Part shown: in pieces, positions 21,735 through 31,601 of the stretch
Numbering within the stretch: position 1 is the stretch's first letter
Layout: each line of letters opens with the position of its first letter
Source: Centrapalus pauciflorus
Lineage: Eukaryota; Streptophyta; Magnoliopsida; Asterales; Asteraceae
Assembly: GCA_020465985.1 (NCBI GenBank)
Contig: JAANYP010001790.1
Span: forward strand, 902,501 to 966,500
Direction of reading: 5' to 3'
Length of the DNA: 64,000 nt
Translations under genes and position numbers: made by a program
The notes under the pieces: generated by a model
The model's database searches: none
Seen by the model: the letters and a program-made list of their open reading frames with translations, nothing else
Told to the model about the DNA's origin: nothing

Positions 21735-22874
21735 TCATTCCTCGTAGCTTGGTGTGTCCAAGGTTACGTTCTCTAAATTCTGACCATCAAATCCCTCATA
21801 AAATGGCTTCAAACGGTGACCATTCACTTTAAAGATCTTCCCTGTAGATAGACTTTGAATATCAACTGCACCATGCTCAAACACGTTAGTAACAACAAAA
21901 GGCCCTAACCAACGGGACCTTAGTTTACCAGGAAATAGTGTGAGTCGGGAGTTACAGAGAAGAACCTTCTGACCGATTGTGAAATTCTTTCGTGAAATTC
22001 GAAGATCATGGAACGCTTTTGTTTTTGCCTTGTAGATTCTTGCGTTCTCGTATGCATCGTTTCTGATCTCTTCTAACTCTTGGATTTGCATCTTCCTATA
22101 CTTACCAGCCTCGTTCAAGTCCATGTTACATTCTTTCACCGCCCAAAATGCTTTATGCTCCAACTCGACAGGAAGATGACAAGGCTTTCCAAATACTAAC
22201 CGAAATGGAGACATACCTATTGGTGTTTTGTAGGCTGTGCGATAGGCCCATAAGGCATCATTAAGTCTTAAGCTCCAGTCCTTACGGTTAGGATTAACAG
22301 TCTTTTCCAAAATAGCCTTGATCTCTCGATATGACACTTCAGCTTGTCCATTTGACTGGGGGTGGTAGGCTGTAGAAACACGATGTATAACTCCATACTT
22401 TTTCATGAGTGCTTCAATAGTCTTGTTGCAAAAGTGGGTTCCTCTGTCACTGATTATGGCTCTTGGCGTCCCAAACCTGCAAAAGATGTTAGTTTTCACA
22501 AAATCAGAGACAGTACGTGCATCATCAGTCCGGGTGGACTTGGCCTCAACCCACTTTGAAACATAGTCAACAGCAAGAATTATATACATATAACCACAAG
22601 ATGCAGGAAATGGTCCCATAAAATCCATACCCCAAACATCAAATATCTCGCAAAAAAGTATAGGGAATTGGGGCATTTGATTTCGAGAACTAATGTTTCC
22701 TGTCATCTGACATCTAGGACAACTCTTGCAAAATAAATAACTATCACGTATAAGAGTTGACCAAAATAACCCACACTCAAGGACCTTCCTATAGGTTCTT
22801 TTATGACCAAAATGACCCCCACAAGAATAAGAATGACAAAACTCAAGTATAGATTTAAATTCTTGTTGAGGCAC
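21735..22874 (-). CDS. Athila integrase (3' part of pol, shifted frame)
   Basis: 379-residue frame. The zinc-binding region has H14 and H21 with C52 and C55; the catalytic triad is D84 (WGMDFMGPFP), D143 (ISDRGTHF) and E179 (SNGQAEVSYRE). A C-terminal domain follows with the LxxxLRSRWLGPFVV segment common to gypsy integrases. This enzyme joins the cDNA to the genome. The frame overlaps the RT frame at 22703-22874, and the homology passes from one to the other near 22905. It was therefore one polyprotein, now separated by a small indel. The printed initiation point is not a real start. Confidence 0.9.
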   Translation of the reverse strand: MPQQEFKSILEFCHSYSCGGHFGHKRTYRKVLECGLFWSTLIRDSYLFCKSCPRCQMTGNISSRNQMPQFPILFCEIFDVWGMDFMGPFPASCGYMYIILAVDYVSKWVEAKSTRTDDARTVSDFVKTNIFCRFGTPRAIISDRGTHFCNKTIEALMKKYGVIHRVSTAYHPQSNGQAEVSYREIKAILEKTVNPNRKDWSLRLNDALWAYRTAYKTPIGMSPFRLVFGKPCHLPVELEHKAFWAVKECNMDLNEAGKYRKMQIQELEEIRNDAYENARIYKAKTKAFHDLRISRKNFTIGQKVLLCNSRLTLFPGKLRSRWLGPFVVTNVFEHGAVDIQSLSTGKIFKVNGHRLKPFYEGFDGQNLENVTLDTPSYEE

Positions 22875-24829
22875 ACATCGTCTAATAACCTGATCAGCAC
22901 AGTGTTTAAGTAGGGCTCATCCCAAATATAGAAACGAGCATCTCTCTTAATTTTATTTTTCTCGCTTCTAGATAACTCACCTGGAAAGGTCTTGGTCACT
23001 AAAAGGTTAACAATATCAGCATACCAGGGATGTTCTTGTGTAAGAGAAAAGAGATGCTCATCAGGGAAATCATCTGCAAGTGGGGTTGGCTCTCCGTCCA
23101 AAACAAGTCGACTTAGGTGATCAGCTACAAGATTTTCTGCTCCACTTTTGTCTCTAATTTCCAAGTTAAATTCTTGGAGCAATAGGATCCACCTAATGAG
23201 TCGTGGCTTCGCGTCTTTTTTCTTCAACAGATACTTTAATGCTGCATGATCAGAATAGACAATCACTTTAGTACCAAGCAAATATGATCTAAACTTTTCT
23301 AAAGCAAATACAACTGCTAACAACTCCTTTTCGGTAGTTGAGTAGTTGCATTGAGCACTATCAAGTGATCGGGAAGCATAATAGATAACATGAGAGTTCT
23401 TACCATCTTTCTGTCCTAATACCCCACCAATGGCGTGATTACTAGCATCACACATTATCTCAAAAGGCAATTGCCAATTGGGCGGTCGAATGATGGGAGC
23501 AGAAGTTAGCATATCTTTCAACAGGTCAAAAGAACTCTTACATACCTCATTGAAGTCAAAATCTACCTCTTTTTGTAGTAGCTCACACAAGGGGCGAGTG
23601 ATCTTGGAGAAGTCTTTTATAAACCGGCGGTAGAAGCCTGCGTGTCCAAGGAAAGAGCGTACTTCTCTAACACTCGAGGGGTAAGGTAAAGTTTTTATGA
23701 CATCAATCTTGGCTTTATCAACCTCAATCCCCTTTTCAGAAACAACATGGCCTAACACAATGCCTTGATTAACCATAAAATGACACTTTTCAAAGTTCAA
23801 GACCAGATTAGTTTCAATACACCTTTTTAAAATTTTAGTAAGATTTTTCAGACATGAATTAAAAGAGTCACCATAAACAGTAAAATCATCCATAAAAACT
23901 TCGATTATGCTCTCTACATAGTCTGAAAAGATACTTACCATACATCTCTGAAATGTTGCGGGTGCATTGCAAAGACCAAAAGGCATCCTTCGGTAAGCAA
24001 AGGTACCGAAAGGGCAGGTGAATGTGGTCTTTTCTTGATCTTCAGGTGCCACGGGGATCTGATGAAAACCTGAATAACCATCCAAAAAACAGTAGTGAGT
24101 ACGGCCAGCTAGGCGTTCAAGCATCTGATCTATAAATGGAAGGGGAAAGTGATCTTTCCTAGTTGATGCATTTAATTTACGATAATCTATACATACCCGC
24201 CACCCGTTTTGGACACGAGTGGGCACCAACTCACCTTCGGCATTTTGAACCACGGTAATGCCAGATTTCTTAGGAACTACCTGAACGGGGCTTACCCATT
24301 TGCTATCGGAGATTGGATAGATAATACCGGCATCTAATAGCTTGAGAATCTCCTTTTTTACCACGTCCATCATCGGTGGATTTAGTCGCCTTTGTGCCTC
24401 CCGAAACGGTTTAAACTCCTCTTCAAGCAAGATCTTGTGTTTGCACAAAGTTGGGCTCAGTCCTTTGATATCGGCTATTGTCCACCCGATAGCCTCTTTA
24501 TGATCTTTTAAAACTTTCACCAAGTCATCTTCCTCTTTGTGTGAAAGTGCAGCAGAGATAATAACCGGAAGTGTGTCTCCGGAACCTAAAAATGCATACT
24601 TTAAATGATCCGGCAGCGGCTTTAACTCAATTTCGGGAGCCTGCACAATAGAAGGTAAAAGTTTCGTGTGAGTATCAGGCAATGCTAGTTTGGAAACTTC
24701 ATACCTTGGCCTCTTTTCATGCTCCATCCACGAAACGATCTCAGAAAACTCTGTACTTAAATCATATGCTTTGGCAAGCTTCTTGAGGCTTGCAACATTC
24801 AAATCCCTGCTTAGAATCACTTCTAACAC
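22703..24829 (-). CDS. Athila reverse transcriptase and RNase H (5' part of pol)
   Basis: 708-residue frame of which about the first 641 are genuine. RT lies at about 150-400 with RMPFGLCNAPATFQRC and the catalytic FMDD at 312-315 (a YxDD variant usual in this lineage). RNase H is at about 455-575 (FEIMCDAS; YYASRSLD; STTEKELLAVVFALEKFR; YSDHAAL). After LNTV at ~643 the residues turn hydrophobic and lose homology while the next frame picks up integrase, showing a net one-base frameshift near 22905. The frame has no ATG at its start and is in the same frame as gag, directly after the gag stop codon. Confidence 0.92.
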   Translation of the reverse strand: MLEVILSRDLNVASLKKLAKAYDLSTEFSEIVSWMEHEKRPRYEVSKLALPDTHTKLLPSIVQAPEIELKPLPDHLKYAFLGSGDTLPVIISAALSHKEEDDLVKVLKDHKEAIGWTIADIKGLSPTLCKHKILLEEEFKPFREAQRRLNPPMMDVVKKEILKLLDAGIIYPISDSKWVSPVQVVPKKSGITVVQNAEGELVPTRVQNGWRVCIDYRKLNASTRKDHFPLPFIDQMLERLAGRTHYCFLDGYSGFHQIPVAPEDQEKTTFTCPFGTFAYRRMPFGLCNAPATFQRCMVSIFSDYVESIIEVFMDDFTVYGDSFNSCLKNLTKILKRCIETNLVLNFEKCHFMVNQGIVLGHVVSEKGIEVDKAKIDVIKTLPYPSSVREVRSFLGHAGFYRRFIKDFSKITRPLCELLQKEVDFDFNEVCKSSFDLLKDMLTSAPIIRPPNWQLPFEIMCDASNHAIGGVLGQKDGKNSHVIYYASRSLDSAQCNYSTTEKELLAVVFALEKFRSYLLGTKVIVYSDHAALKYLLKKKDAKPRLIRWILLLQEFNLEIRDKSGAENLVADHLSRLVLDGEPTPLADDFPDEHLFSLTQEHPWYADIVNLLVTKTFPGELSRSEKNKIKRDARFYIWDEPYLNTVLIRLLDDVCLNKNLNLYLSFVILILVGVILVIKEPIGRSLSVGYFGQLLYVIVIYFARVVLDVR

Positions 24830-24832
24830 ATC

Positions 24833-27169
24833 TTAATTAGAAAAATCAAACATATCATGAGAAATGGGATCAATCACATCAACAAAGCATAGAGATGACA
24901 CATCACTTGGGTATCTCATGGCATCATATATATTAAACTTTATGATCTCGCCATCAAATTCCATAGTTAGATTACCATCATGAACATCTATCTTTGTCTT
25001 AGAGGTTTTTAAGAATGGTCTTCCTAGCAATATCGTTCCCGACTTAGAGGTATTATTCTCCTCCATATCAATAACATAAAAATCTGCAGGAAAAACCAAT
25101 TCATTTACTTGAACTAGCGCATCCTCTAAGACACCCTTAGGGTAAATATTTGACCTATCTGCTAGTTGAATAACTACACCTGTTGGTTTTAGAGCGCAAT
25201 CATTTAAAGAAGAATAAAGTGAAGAAGGCATTACATTAATAGATGCCCCTAGATCCAACATAGCGTTAGTGACTGAGACATTGCCCACTTTACAAGGTAT
25301 AGTGAACATGCCCGGGTCCGAACACTTAGGTGGTAGTTTCTTTTGGAAAATAGCAGAAACATTTCGACTCATATTTACCTTTTCATTGCCTTTTAGCTTC
25401 CTTTTATTAGTGCACAATTCCTTTAAAAACTTTGCATATCTAGGCACTTGCTTTATTGCATCTAAAAGTGGGATATTTATCTGCACCTTTCGAAAAGTAT
25501 CAAGAATCTCTTTCTCCTCACGCTCTTTCTTGGAACTTTCAAAACATCCTGGAAATGGTGGATTTGAAACTATGACATCAGGTGCTTTATGAACTTTATC
25601 CTCTTTCTGATCAAGTGGATTAAGTTCTCTTTCTTCCTCCTCATCTCGAACCCTTTTCTGCTTGCTCACTCCTTCTTTTAGCTCTTTCCCACTCCGCAAA
25701 GTAACTGCACTAACATTCTCCTTTGGGTTGGTCTCGGTTTGTGAAGGGAGATTTCCCTTGTTCACCAGGCGCCCAACTTGATTCTCCAAATTCTGAATAC
25801 TGGTGCGAGTTTCCTGTTTGAATTCAAGAACACTATTAGCTAATGATTTAACAATATCTTCAAGGCTCGTGCCTGGATCGCTAGAAGCTTGAGCAATGGG
25901 AGGTTGTGGTTGTTGAAACTGAGGCCTTGGTTGGAATTGTTGATGCTGAAATGGAGGTCTCAACTGAAATTGAGCTCGATTTGGTCTCTGAGCATAACTG
26001 AAGTTCGGATGATCACGCCAACCAGGATTGTATGTGTTCGAGTATGGATCATAGCCTCGACTTGAAGAACCATGGTAGTTGGCCATCGCGCTCACTTGTT
26101 CTGGTGATTCTTGAACTGGAAGGGTAGGACACATATCTGTGGGATGGCCCACCATTGCACATATACCACATGTCATTACTTGTTGCGCTCCTTGGTTTAG
26201 TTGCGAGTTTGTTGCCGCCATCTGCTTAACAAGGTTAGCCAAATCAGAAATTTGAGTTTCAAGGGGCGTGACTTGTACCTCATTGACACCTCTACTCATG
26301 TCATTTCGCGTGCTGAATTGTTGAGAATTTTCAGCCATGACAGATATCAAATTTCGTACTTCGGTTGGTGTCTTGTCCACAACTGCCCCAGAACTTGCTG
26401 CATCTAGCATCTTTCTCTCCATTGGAAGCAAACCTTCATAAAAATATTGGATTATTAATTGATCAGATATACCATGTTGTGGACAACTTACACATAATCG
26501 TTTGAAACGCTCCCAATATTCATATAAAGATTCTGAATTTTGTTGCTTGATCCCTGAAATATCTCTCCTAAGCCCGGCGGCTTTAGATGCTGGAAAGAAC
26601 TTGTCCAAGAATGCTCGTGCCATCTGTGCCCATGTGGTGATGCTTCCCGGTGGAAGGTAGAACAACCAATCCTTAGCGTGGTCGCTTAAAGAGAAGGGGA
26701 ATGCCCTTAATTTGAGATTGTCCTCAGTGGTACCATTAGGCTTCATGCTTGAGCAAACTATGTGGAATTCCTTGAGGTGCTTGTAGGGATCTTCATTATC
26801 TAGACCATGAAAACGAGGCAACAAATGAATTAGTCTAGATTTTAAATCAGTACTTACCTCTTCGTTGGGATAAGTGATACATAATGGCTGTTGTGTGACA
26901 TCGGGTGCTGCCCATTGTCTTAAACTGCGCTCGTTTGCCATCTGAAATGGCTCGTTCTCGTCTGTGTGAACTAATTCTTCTTCAAATGACTCTTTTTGGT
27001 CGTCAGAATCGCTTGAAAGCTCGATGTCTTGCCAGATATTGACAACTGGTGACGAGGTAGACTCACCTTGCTTCTTTCGAAGCTTAGCTTGCTTCCTTAG
27101 CTTCTTCGCGGTTCTTTCGATTTCTGGATTTATTGGCAAGGGTGAACCTGCACGTAAAGATCTTGGCAT
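24833..27169 (-). CDS. Athila gag and aspartic protease
   Basis: 778 aa from ATG at 27169 to TAA at 24833. Capsid-type gag domain at about 150-285 (LRAFPFSLSDHAKDWLFYLPPGSI; SLYEYWERFKRL; QYFYEGLL), one CCHC knuckle with C334, C337, H342 and C347, a Gln/Pro-rich linker, and a retroviral-type aspartic protease near the C-terminus with LDLGAS at 638-643 (active-site Asp 639; the DLGA form is usual in Athila) and ILLGRPFL. It forms the particle and cuts the polyprotein. No frameshift inside. The next codon after TAA continues in frame into pol. Confidence 0.95.
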   Translation of the reverse strand: MPRSLRAGSPLPINPEIERTAKKLRKQAKLRKKQGESTSSPVVNIWQDIELSSDSDDQKESFEEELVHTDENEPFQMANERSLRQWAAPDVTQQPLCITYPNEEVSTDLKSRLIHLLPRFHGLDNEDPYKHLKEFHIVCSSMKPNGTTEDNLKLRAFPFSLSDHAKDWLFYLPPGSITTWAQMARAFLDKFFPASKAAGLRRDISGIKQQNSESLYEYWERFKRLCVSCPQHGISDQLIIQYFYEGLLPMERKMLDAASSGAVVDKTPTEVRNLISVMAENSQQFSTRNDMSRGVNEVQVTPLETQISDLANLVKQMAATNSQLNQGAQQVMTCGICAMVGHPTDMCPTLPVQESPEQVSAMANYHGSSSRGYDPYSNTYNPGWRDHPNFSYAQRPNRAQFQLRPPFQHQQFQPRPQFQQPQPPIAQASSDPGTSLEDIVKSLANSVLEFKQETRTSIQNLENQVGRLVNKGNLPSQTETNPKENVSAVTLRSGKELKEGVSKQKRVRDEEEERELNPLDQKEDKVHKAPDVIVSNPPFPGCFESSKKEREEKEILDTFRKVQINIPLLDAIKQVPRYAKFLKELCTNKRKLKGNEKVNMSRNVSAIFQKKLPPKCSDPGMFTIPCKVGNVSVTNAMLDLGASINVMPSSLYSSLNDCALKPTGVVIQLADRSNIYPKGVLEDALVQVNELVFPADFYVIDMEENNTSKSGTILLGRPFLKTSKTKIDVHDGNLTMEFDGEIIKFNIYDAMRYPSDVSSLCFVDVIDPISHDMFDFSN

Positions 27170-27191
27170 AAAACAGTTAATTTTTGCCGAG

Positions 27192-27209
27192 TCCCCGGCA
27201 ACGGCGCCA
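27192..27209 (-). other. Athila primer-binding site (tRNA-Asp)
   Basis: In the element's sense TGGCGCCGTTGCCGGGGA, 6 nt after the 5' LTR end; this is the standard PBS of Athila/Tat elements, complementary to the 3' end of tRNA-Asp. Confidence 0.92.
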
Positions 27210-27215
27210 AAATTT

Positions 27216-27912
27216 TGACGGGTGTCGAATCCACCAAAATTTTATAACTCCTAATATCTCTAACTCAAATAAATCGTGATAGTGATAAGCAGGCTCGATC
27301 CCACAGAGACTCAAATATTAAAATCTTTTGCCAAAAATAATCTAGCACAGGTTATTGAAAACAATAAATGTAAAATGGGGGGTTTGTTTAAGATCAAAAT
27401 AATAAAAACATGTAATAGTAAAACTAACTTAAAAACAATCGTACGGAGCTTCTATTGATGGATGGTAATCGACCTCAATTCAAGATTATATATCATAGAC
27501 TATTTAACATTAATTTTTATGATTTCAGATTGATCATAGACAATGACAAGCATCACCATCCTGTTTATTCAAAATAATAGATTAACTTGCAAAGCACAAA
27601 ATTAACCCCTGATCGGTTAACAATTTCTAGTTTCGAACATAGAAATTAAATTACCAATCGCATTACCGTTCAAATAAACACCAATCATGATTAACAATTA
27701 GTAGCCTAATTGTTTAAACCATACTACAAAAGTTTTTAACACAAAATTGAATCGCATGACAACAACTCAAAGTGTTAACAGTTACTTTATCAAACAAAGA
27801 ACGATTACGTATTCTTAATTTTGATTAACAATCCAAAATTGAGACAAACAACTAACTGGCCAAATTAAATGACGTGAATCAATAATGGTGAGGAAATTCT
27901 AACAAAACTTTT
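27216..27912 (-). repeat. Athila 5' LTR, part 1 (3' portion of the LTR)
   Basis: Matches 18738-19434 of the other LTR up to aacaaaactttt, where the copia insertion starts. Confidence 0.95.
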
Positions 27913-28191
27913 TGTGAATTCATATTTCTAGCAATTCATACAACATAAAACAATTCATATTAACAATTATCAATCCAACACATTATATTGAATGATTAAA
28001 GAGAGAAATATTACATTGAGTTCTTGGCTATCTTGGACAGCAATCTTCTTCTCTCTCTACTGTTCTAACCGTATGTGTAATCTTCGATTCATCGTATTTA
28101 TACACAATACAAAGTATTGAGGATTTACACAAACACCCCTGAACTTTTACAATAAAATTGATTACAACTCTATATAAATTTGTACCCAACA
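27913..28191 (-). repeat. Copia 3' LTR, 279 bp
   Basis: Plus-strand TGTGAATTC ... ACCCAACA (TG...CA in both orientations). Its twin is at 32905-33183; both contain the same 62-residue reverse frame, a trivial consequence of the duplication. Confidence 0.93.
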
Positions 28192-28204
28192 ATCTCCCCC
28201 TTAG
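28192..28204 (-). other. Copia polypurine tract
   Basis: CTAAGGGGGAGAT in the element's sense, immediately upstream of the TGTTGGG start of the 3' LTR; typical of SIRE-type copia elements. Confidence 0.9.
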
Positions 28205-30140
28205 AGATGAAATCAATTTTCAAATTAAAGTACATTGCAGGGAACTTGAACATTCTTTCTTGAAACTTTTCTTGCACCTTCTCTTCGATCTCTGAATCTT
28301 CTTCTTTATTGTCTCACTCTGATCTTCACATCTCTTCTATTCTGATCTTCTCTTTTCTTGTAAGCACACTCCCCCTTGGATCATGAATAGCTTTTAAATC
28401 TCTTCCTTGATCAATTGTCTTGAGATGATGTAGTAATTGCCTTCAGTTGATTTCAAACTACTCAACAGTTGTTTCTGAAATTCAGCTTTTCTCCCCCTCA
28501 TGATGATCATAAAAAATTATGAACATCATGCAAAAAACTTCAGAAACATTAATTCAATGAAATTACAGTAGAAGAAATACAACAACAATTACAACTCAGA
28601 AATTATTACAAATTGATTTTCTCCCCCTTAAACTGACATCTCTCCCCTATACAAAACAGATTTATCTCACCCCCTCAAAAAGTTCACTCCCCCTCGAATT
28701 GATATTATATCTTTTTAGAACAAAACAAAGCTTTACAACTTTGGGGAAAATGAAACACATTCATTTTGTGAGAAAACAAGTCCAGGTCCACATAGGATTC
28801 CTGTTTGCACAATAGACAAAATCTATGTGACCTACTTTCAGCGCTGGCGTGATGTTAACACTGGTAGGATTTCCAAATAGTCATCGTGAAATCCTTTATC
28901 ATGAAAGAATCACTCTTATTTGTTCCGGCTTAGTCACTTTGGACTAGCAGTTTATAGTCACGCAGACTGTCAGACTCGATGTGTCCTAATAGTGTATATA
29001 ATTAGCTCTAGACACAATGTGCATCAAATGAAATTGGAGACCGGAGCAACTGTCTTCCTTGTTTCAATATCAATAATATCCAAATGATATATCGATAGAA
29101 ATGTGCTATATCTCCGTGATTATTGAAACAGAAATCTTTTGGGAGATAACTGAGTAGTTGGTGGGGTTAAGTGCATGCGTCACTGGGTCCATGACGTCTT
29201 TTTTTTTCAATATCAAGTCGCATAGGACTTGATAGATTATGTGGATTACCCAGCCGACACAGTTTAGATAGGATTTACTTTTCTTTTAATCCTTTCTCAG
29301 CTCTCAGCACTCAGCATTTTTCAACTAAGCTCCCTCCGGCTCACTTTTGAGAAATGAATTCAGTCAGCTTTATAGCAAAAGCATGATCTGATGCACCACC
29401 ATCTCCTTTTAATATCCCTCTCATTTACATTTTACCTCTGCTCGACCCTGTCAGTATCCCGTGATAACTGACACTTCTCAACTAATAAACCTAAAGAACC
29501 CTCACCCACACAAACTATAGATGGTTTGCTCCTTGGGTAGGTCTTCCGGTTCTGGTTAGACCATAGAAGCGATATTTATGCCTATCACTCAGATTGGTGC
29601 ATAATCGGAGTCAGCAGAAAAATTTTCAGCTTTGAAAGGTCATGAGATATGATGAAATCCAACTTATATGGTATTGGAGATGATATGCAGATAATTTTGG
29701 GAGATATCAGAATGAAATGGAAAATCTGATATATGATATGAAAAGAATAAGATTTTCTTGAAAGAATTAGCACATGGGAGATAACAGGAGAATCCAGTAT
29801 AAATTGGAAGAGTTCTAACAAAAAGAATCTCAGAAGGAATGAGATTATGAAAATCAAAGAGATTAGATCAATTAATCTCAATGATAGATTCAGAGATTCA
29901 TAAAAAAAATTTCTCTTCAGCTCAAAAACTCTTTTTATGTGTGTGTCAAATATTTTCGTGAAAAATCACACATAGTTTTGAAAAATGTCATTCAAAGTGC
30001 ATCTGAAACTCCCCCTGGAAATAAGCAGACACAGTTAGTCAACTCATAGAAATGAAACAAAGAGCAAAAAATTATAAAAATAAAACTCCCTATTTGTCAA
30101 TTCAGCATCAGAGTTGAATGCAGGGCAGGAATTCCAGAAA
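28205..30140 (-). other. Copia internal non-coding region
   Basis: About 1.9 kb with no domain-bearing frame where pol would normally be. It includes a module from the PPT to the actcccccttgg word at 28371 that is repeated, diverged, at 33184-33370 and 33484-33665. Some imperfect hairpins (for example ggatttc...gaaatcc near 28868) are seen but are less regular than the array at 30159. Confidence 0.7.
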
Positions 30141-30158
30141 TATTTGTCTTTCAGACTC

Positions 30159-30374
30159 GGGTTCTAATCTGAAGTGATTAGAAGCCATTTATCGCATAAG
30201 CTTGGGTTTCAGTCTGAAGTAACTGAAAACCATTGTCTCTGCTTCATTGAAGTCCGGGTTCTAGTCTGAATTGAACTAGAAACCAATTTTGAGTTGAAGC
30301 ACGGGTCTTGACCTGAAGTAATCAAGAGCCTATTGAAATGAAGAACGGATCCTTATCTGAAATGATAAGAAACC
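30159..30374 (-). repeat. Array of five 28-29-nt hairpins with covarying stems
   Basis: Units at 30159-30186, 30204-30231, 30256-30284, 30303-30330 and 30347-30374. Each starts GG, ends CC, has a fixed loop core CTGAA, and contains an inverted repeat whose sequence differs in every unit: TTCTAATC/GATTAGAA, TTTCAGT/ACTGAAA, TTCTAGT/ACTAGAA, TCTTGA/TCAAGA, CTTATC/GATAAG. A mismatch recurs at the third position from the outer end. The array begins 16 nt after the gag stop codon in the element's sense. Function unknown. Confidence 0.93.
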
Positions 30375-30389
30375 TATAACCTGCAAAAT

Positions 30390-31601
30390 TTAAGATGTCT
30401 TTGGTATCCAAACAGATTTGGATCCAGACTTGTTAGCGCTCTTGGGTACCCATTTCAAAACAGGTTTTGGTACCCACTTGTACTTGAGTTTAGGTACCCA
30501 TTGCATGTTATAACTATCAGCTTCTCTTTCAAACGCAGAAAACAAATTTCTTTGAGTATGAGAAAATTGAATATCTGAATTTCTAAAGAAACTTGAATTT
30601 GAATGATCAGACTTTTGCGAACTCTTCTTTTTGAAAAACTGTCCGGTTCTTGCCTGTTTCTGATAATACTTGGTATTTTTCTGTGAAAATGTTTTCTGAT
30701 TAGAATGACCAGTATTTTCAGAAACTTTAAGAAAATTTGACTTCGAAGATTCATCGGTGTAAATCTTGACCGGAAGTTGTTCAACAATTTTATCTTTGCC
30801 GCTGTGTATCTTTAACAGATACTTAAGTTTAAGATCTGAAGAAGAATCAAACTTAGCAGAGTTAGTTAGATTCACTTCACTTTCAGAAGACAAACCAGAG
30901 TGATTAACATTGGATTTTAAACACACTGAAGAAGGGGTCTTAACCTTTGACTCAGTTGATGAAGTAAACACATGTAATTGTTTTGTAAGATGAAGTATCT
31001 GATCTTCCAAACTTTTGATAATGACTAAATTTGAATTTCTGTCATGATCAAATGATTGGTAATCAGATTTAAAAGATTGTTCTTTGATTAAGAACATTTG
31101 TCTTTCATCTTCAAACAATTCAGATTTTGATTTAAAATCTTGTTCTTTAAGTAAGAACTCATGTCTTTCCTTCTCAATCAAATCTTTAGTTAAAGACAAC
31201 TCTTGTTGAAGAGCAAAAATTTCTTCATTTTTGTTTAAAATACAATTCTGATCAGTTGGTTTTGTCTTACAAAGTGTATCTTCAAGATCCTGAACTTTCT
31301 TGTAAAGATCAGATCTTTCAGGCAAAAGATATTTCAGTTGAGTTGCATTCTGAAAATTTTCTTGTTTCAGCTCATCAAGTTCTTTAAGTAATTCAGATAT
31401 TTTCAATTGATGAGCACAACTCTCAGAGTTTTGTTTTTCTTTTAAGTTTTGAATTTCTTCATTCAGTATTTGTACGTCACGTAACGCCAAATGTTTATCA
31501 GTATTTAACTGAACGAGAATGTCGTAATTGTTCTTACGAATCTTTTCAGATTCAGTAAGTTTGACAATCAGCTCAGACTTTGAAAATTGTTCAAACATCA
31601 T
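30390..31601 (-). CDS. Copia gag-like coiled-coil protein, no nuclease or RT domains
   Basis: 403 aa. About residues 1-210 are Glu/Lys/Leu/Gln-rich with heptad character (ELIVKLTESEKIRK; ISELLKELDELKQEN), consistent with a long coiled coil. The middle is Ser/Lys-rich. The end contains four related WVPK/WIPK segments (QWVPKLKYKWVPK...). Such coiled-coil plus WVPK tails are seen between gag and pol in SIRE-type copia elements. The normal N-terminal gag domain and CCHC knuckle are not visible. It may be expressed from the LTR as a carrier protein or be a relic; sequence alone does not decide. Stop is TAA at 30390. Confidence 0.75.
   Translation of the reverse strand: MMFEQFSKSELIVKLTESEKIRKNNYDILVQLNTDKHLALRDVQILNEEIQNLKEKQNSESCAHQLKISELLKELDELKQENFQNATQLKYLLPERSDLYKKVQDLEDTLCKTKPTDQNCILNKNEEIFALQQELSLTKDLIEKERHEFLLKEQDFKSKSELFEDERQMFLIKEQSFKSDYQSFDHDRNSNLVIIKSLEDQILHLTKQLHVFTSSTESKVKTPSSVCLKSNVNHSGLSSESEVNLTNSAKFDSSSDLKLKYLLKIHSGKDKIVEQLPVKIYTDESSKSNFLKVSENTGHSNQKTFSQKNTKYYQKQARTGQFFKKKSSQKSDHSNSSFFRNSDIQFSHTQRNLFSAFEREADSYNMQWVPKLKYKWVPKPVLKWVPKSANKSGSKSVWIPKTS

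Noticed and set aside
25269..25592. 107-residue forward frame
   Set aside because: Antisense to Athila gag-protease. The same applies to 26201-26407 and 22362-22559.
28028..28216. Identical 62-residue frames here and at 33020-33208
   Set aside because: Identity is due to LTR duplication, and the frame crosses LTR and PPT. Not a gene.
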